A DNA stretch of 14,927 nt from Pseudomonadota bacterium (GTDB taxonomy: Bacteria > Pseudomonadota > Gammaproteobacteria > Burkholderiales > SG8-41): the NCBI GenBank assembly GCA_023431245.1, contig JAEYXO010000069.1:1-14927 (forward strand), read 5' to 3'. Position 1 is the first letter of the stretch. Every line of letters begins with the position of its first letter. The notes below the pieces were generated by a model. It was given only the letters and a program-made list of their open reading frames with translations. It ran no database searches and was not told the origin of the DNA. Of this stretch, positions 14,896 to 14,927 are shown one piece after another. Position numbers and translations under genes: made by a program.

Positions 14896-14927
14896 AAATC
14901 AAAAAACACAGCCACAGAGGTCACAGA
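14896..14927. other. AT-rich tail after gap with CACAG repeats, cut by window edge
   Basis: The 32 nt after the gap stop begin with an A-rich run and then hold CACAG three times (14907-14911, 14913-14917, 14922-14926) before the window ends. This resembles the beginning of a short intergenic repeat, but too little is visible to decide. No terminator hairpin is seen. Confidence 0.3.

Noticed and set aside
1..14927. Mobile element, CRISPR array, tRNA/rRNA, defence or biosynthetic cluster
   Set aside because: No transposase, integrase, direct-repeat array, RNA gene or such cluster was recognised; intergenic gaps are all about 110 nt or less and the genes are housekeeping or signalling.

Overview
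This is a GC-rich window of ordinary bacterial chromosome. Gene content and order point to a betaproteobacterium, perhaps of the Nitrosomonadales or Rhodocyclales type. That placement is inferred from synteny and protein style; no rRNA or other taxonomic marker is present. No mobile element, tRNA, rRNA or CRISPR array was found, and the genes are tightly packed.

Layout: two divergent blocks meet at a short AT-rich intergenic region (4895-5006). The left block runs on the minus strand: a secreted LysM-domain protein, then dprA (DNA processing), then topB (topoisomerase III), which runs off the left edge. The right block runs on the plus strand: def (peptide deformylase), fmt (Met-tRNA formyltransferase), rsmB (16S rRNA m5C967 methyltransferase), an exported DUF4390 protein, an NtrY-type membrane histidine kinase and an NtrX-type response regulator. 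Gaps are 27, 21 and 15 nt, with overlaps of 47 and 4 nt, so this looks like one operon. After a hairpin-rich gap with a consensus -10 box come tkt (transketolase) and gap (GAPDH). These two probably form a separate central-carbon operon that may continue past the right edge.

How the genes work together: def and fmt remove and add the N-formyl group of initiator methionine, and rsmB modifies the ribosomal decoding region, so the first half of the right block serves translation. The DUF4390-NtrY-NtrX part is an envelope-sensing two-component module translated from the same message. Transketolase and GAPDH share glyceraldehyde-3-phosphate, linking the pentose-phosphate or Calvin cycle to glycolysis.

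The most interesting feature is the NtrX-like regulator. Its receiver and Fis-type DNA-binding domains look intact, but the central AAA+ domain has lost every recognisable ATPase signature (Walker A lysine, GAFTGA loop, Walker B acids, both arginine fingers, sensor II arginine). It is therefore unlikely to be a classical sigma-54 activator. Secondary points are a roughly 50-bp AT-rich island inside tkt, a dyad over the tkt -10 box, a nested dyad between lysM and def, an obligatory TTG start for fmt, and the absence of smg between dprA and the topoisomerase gene.
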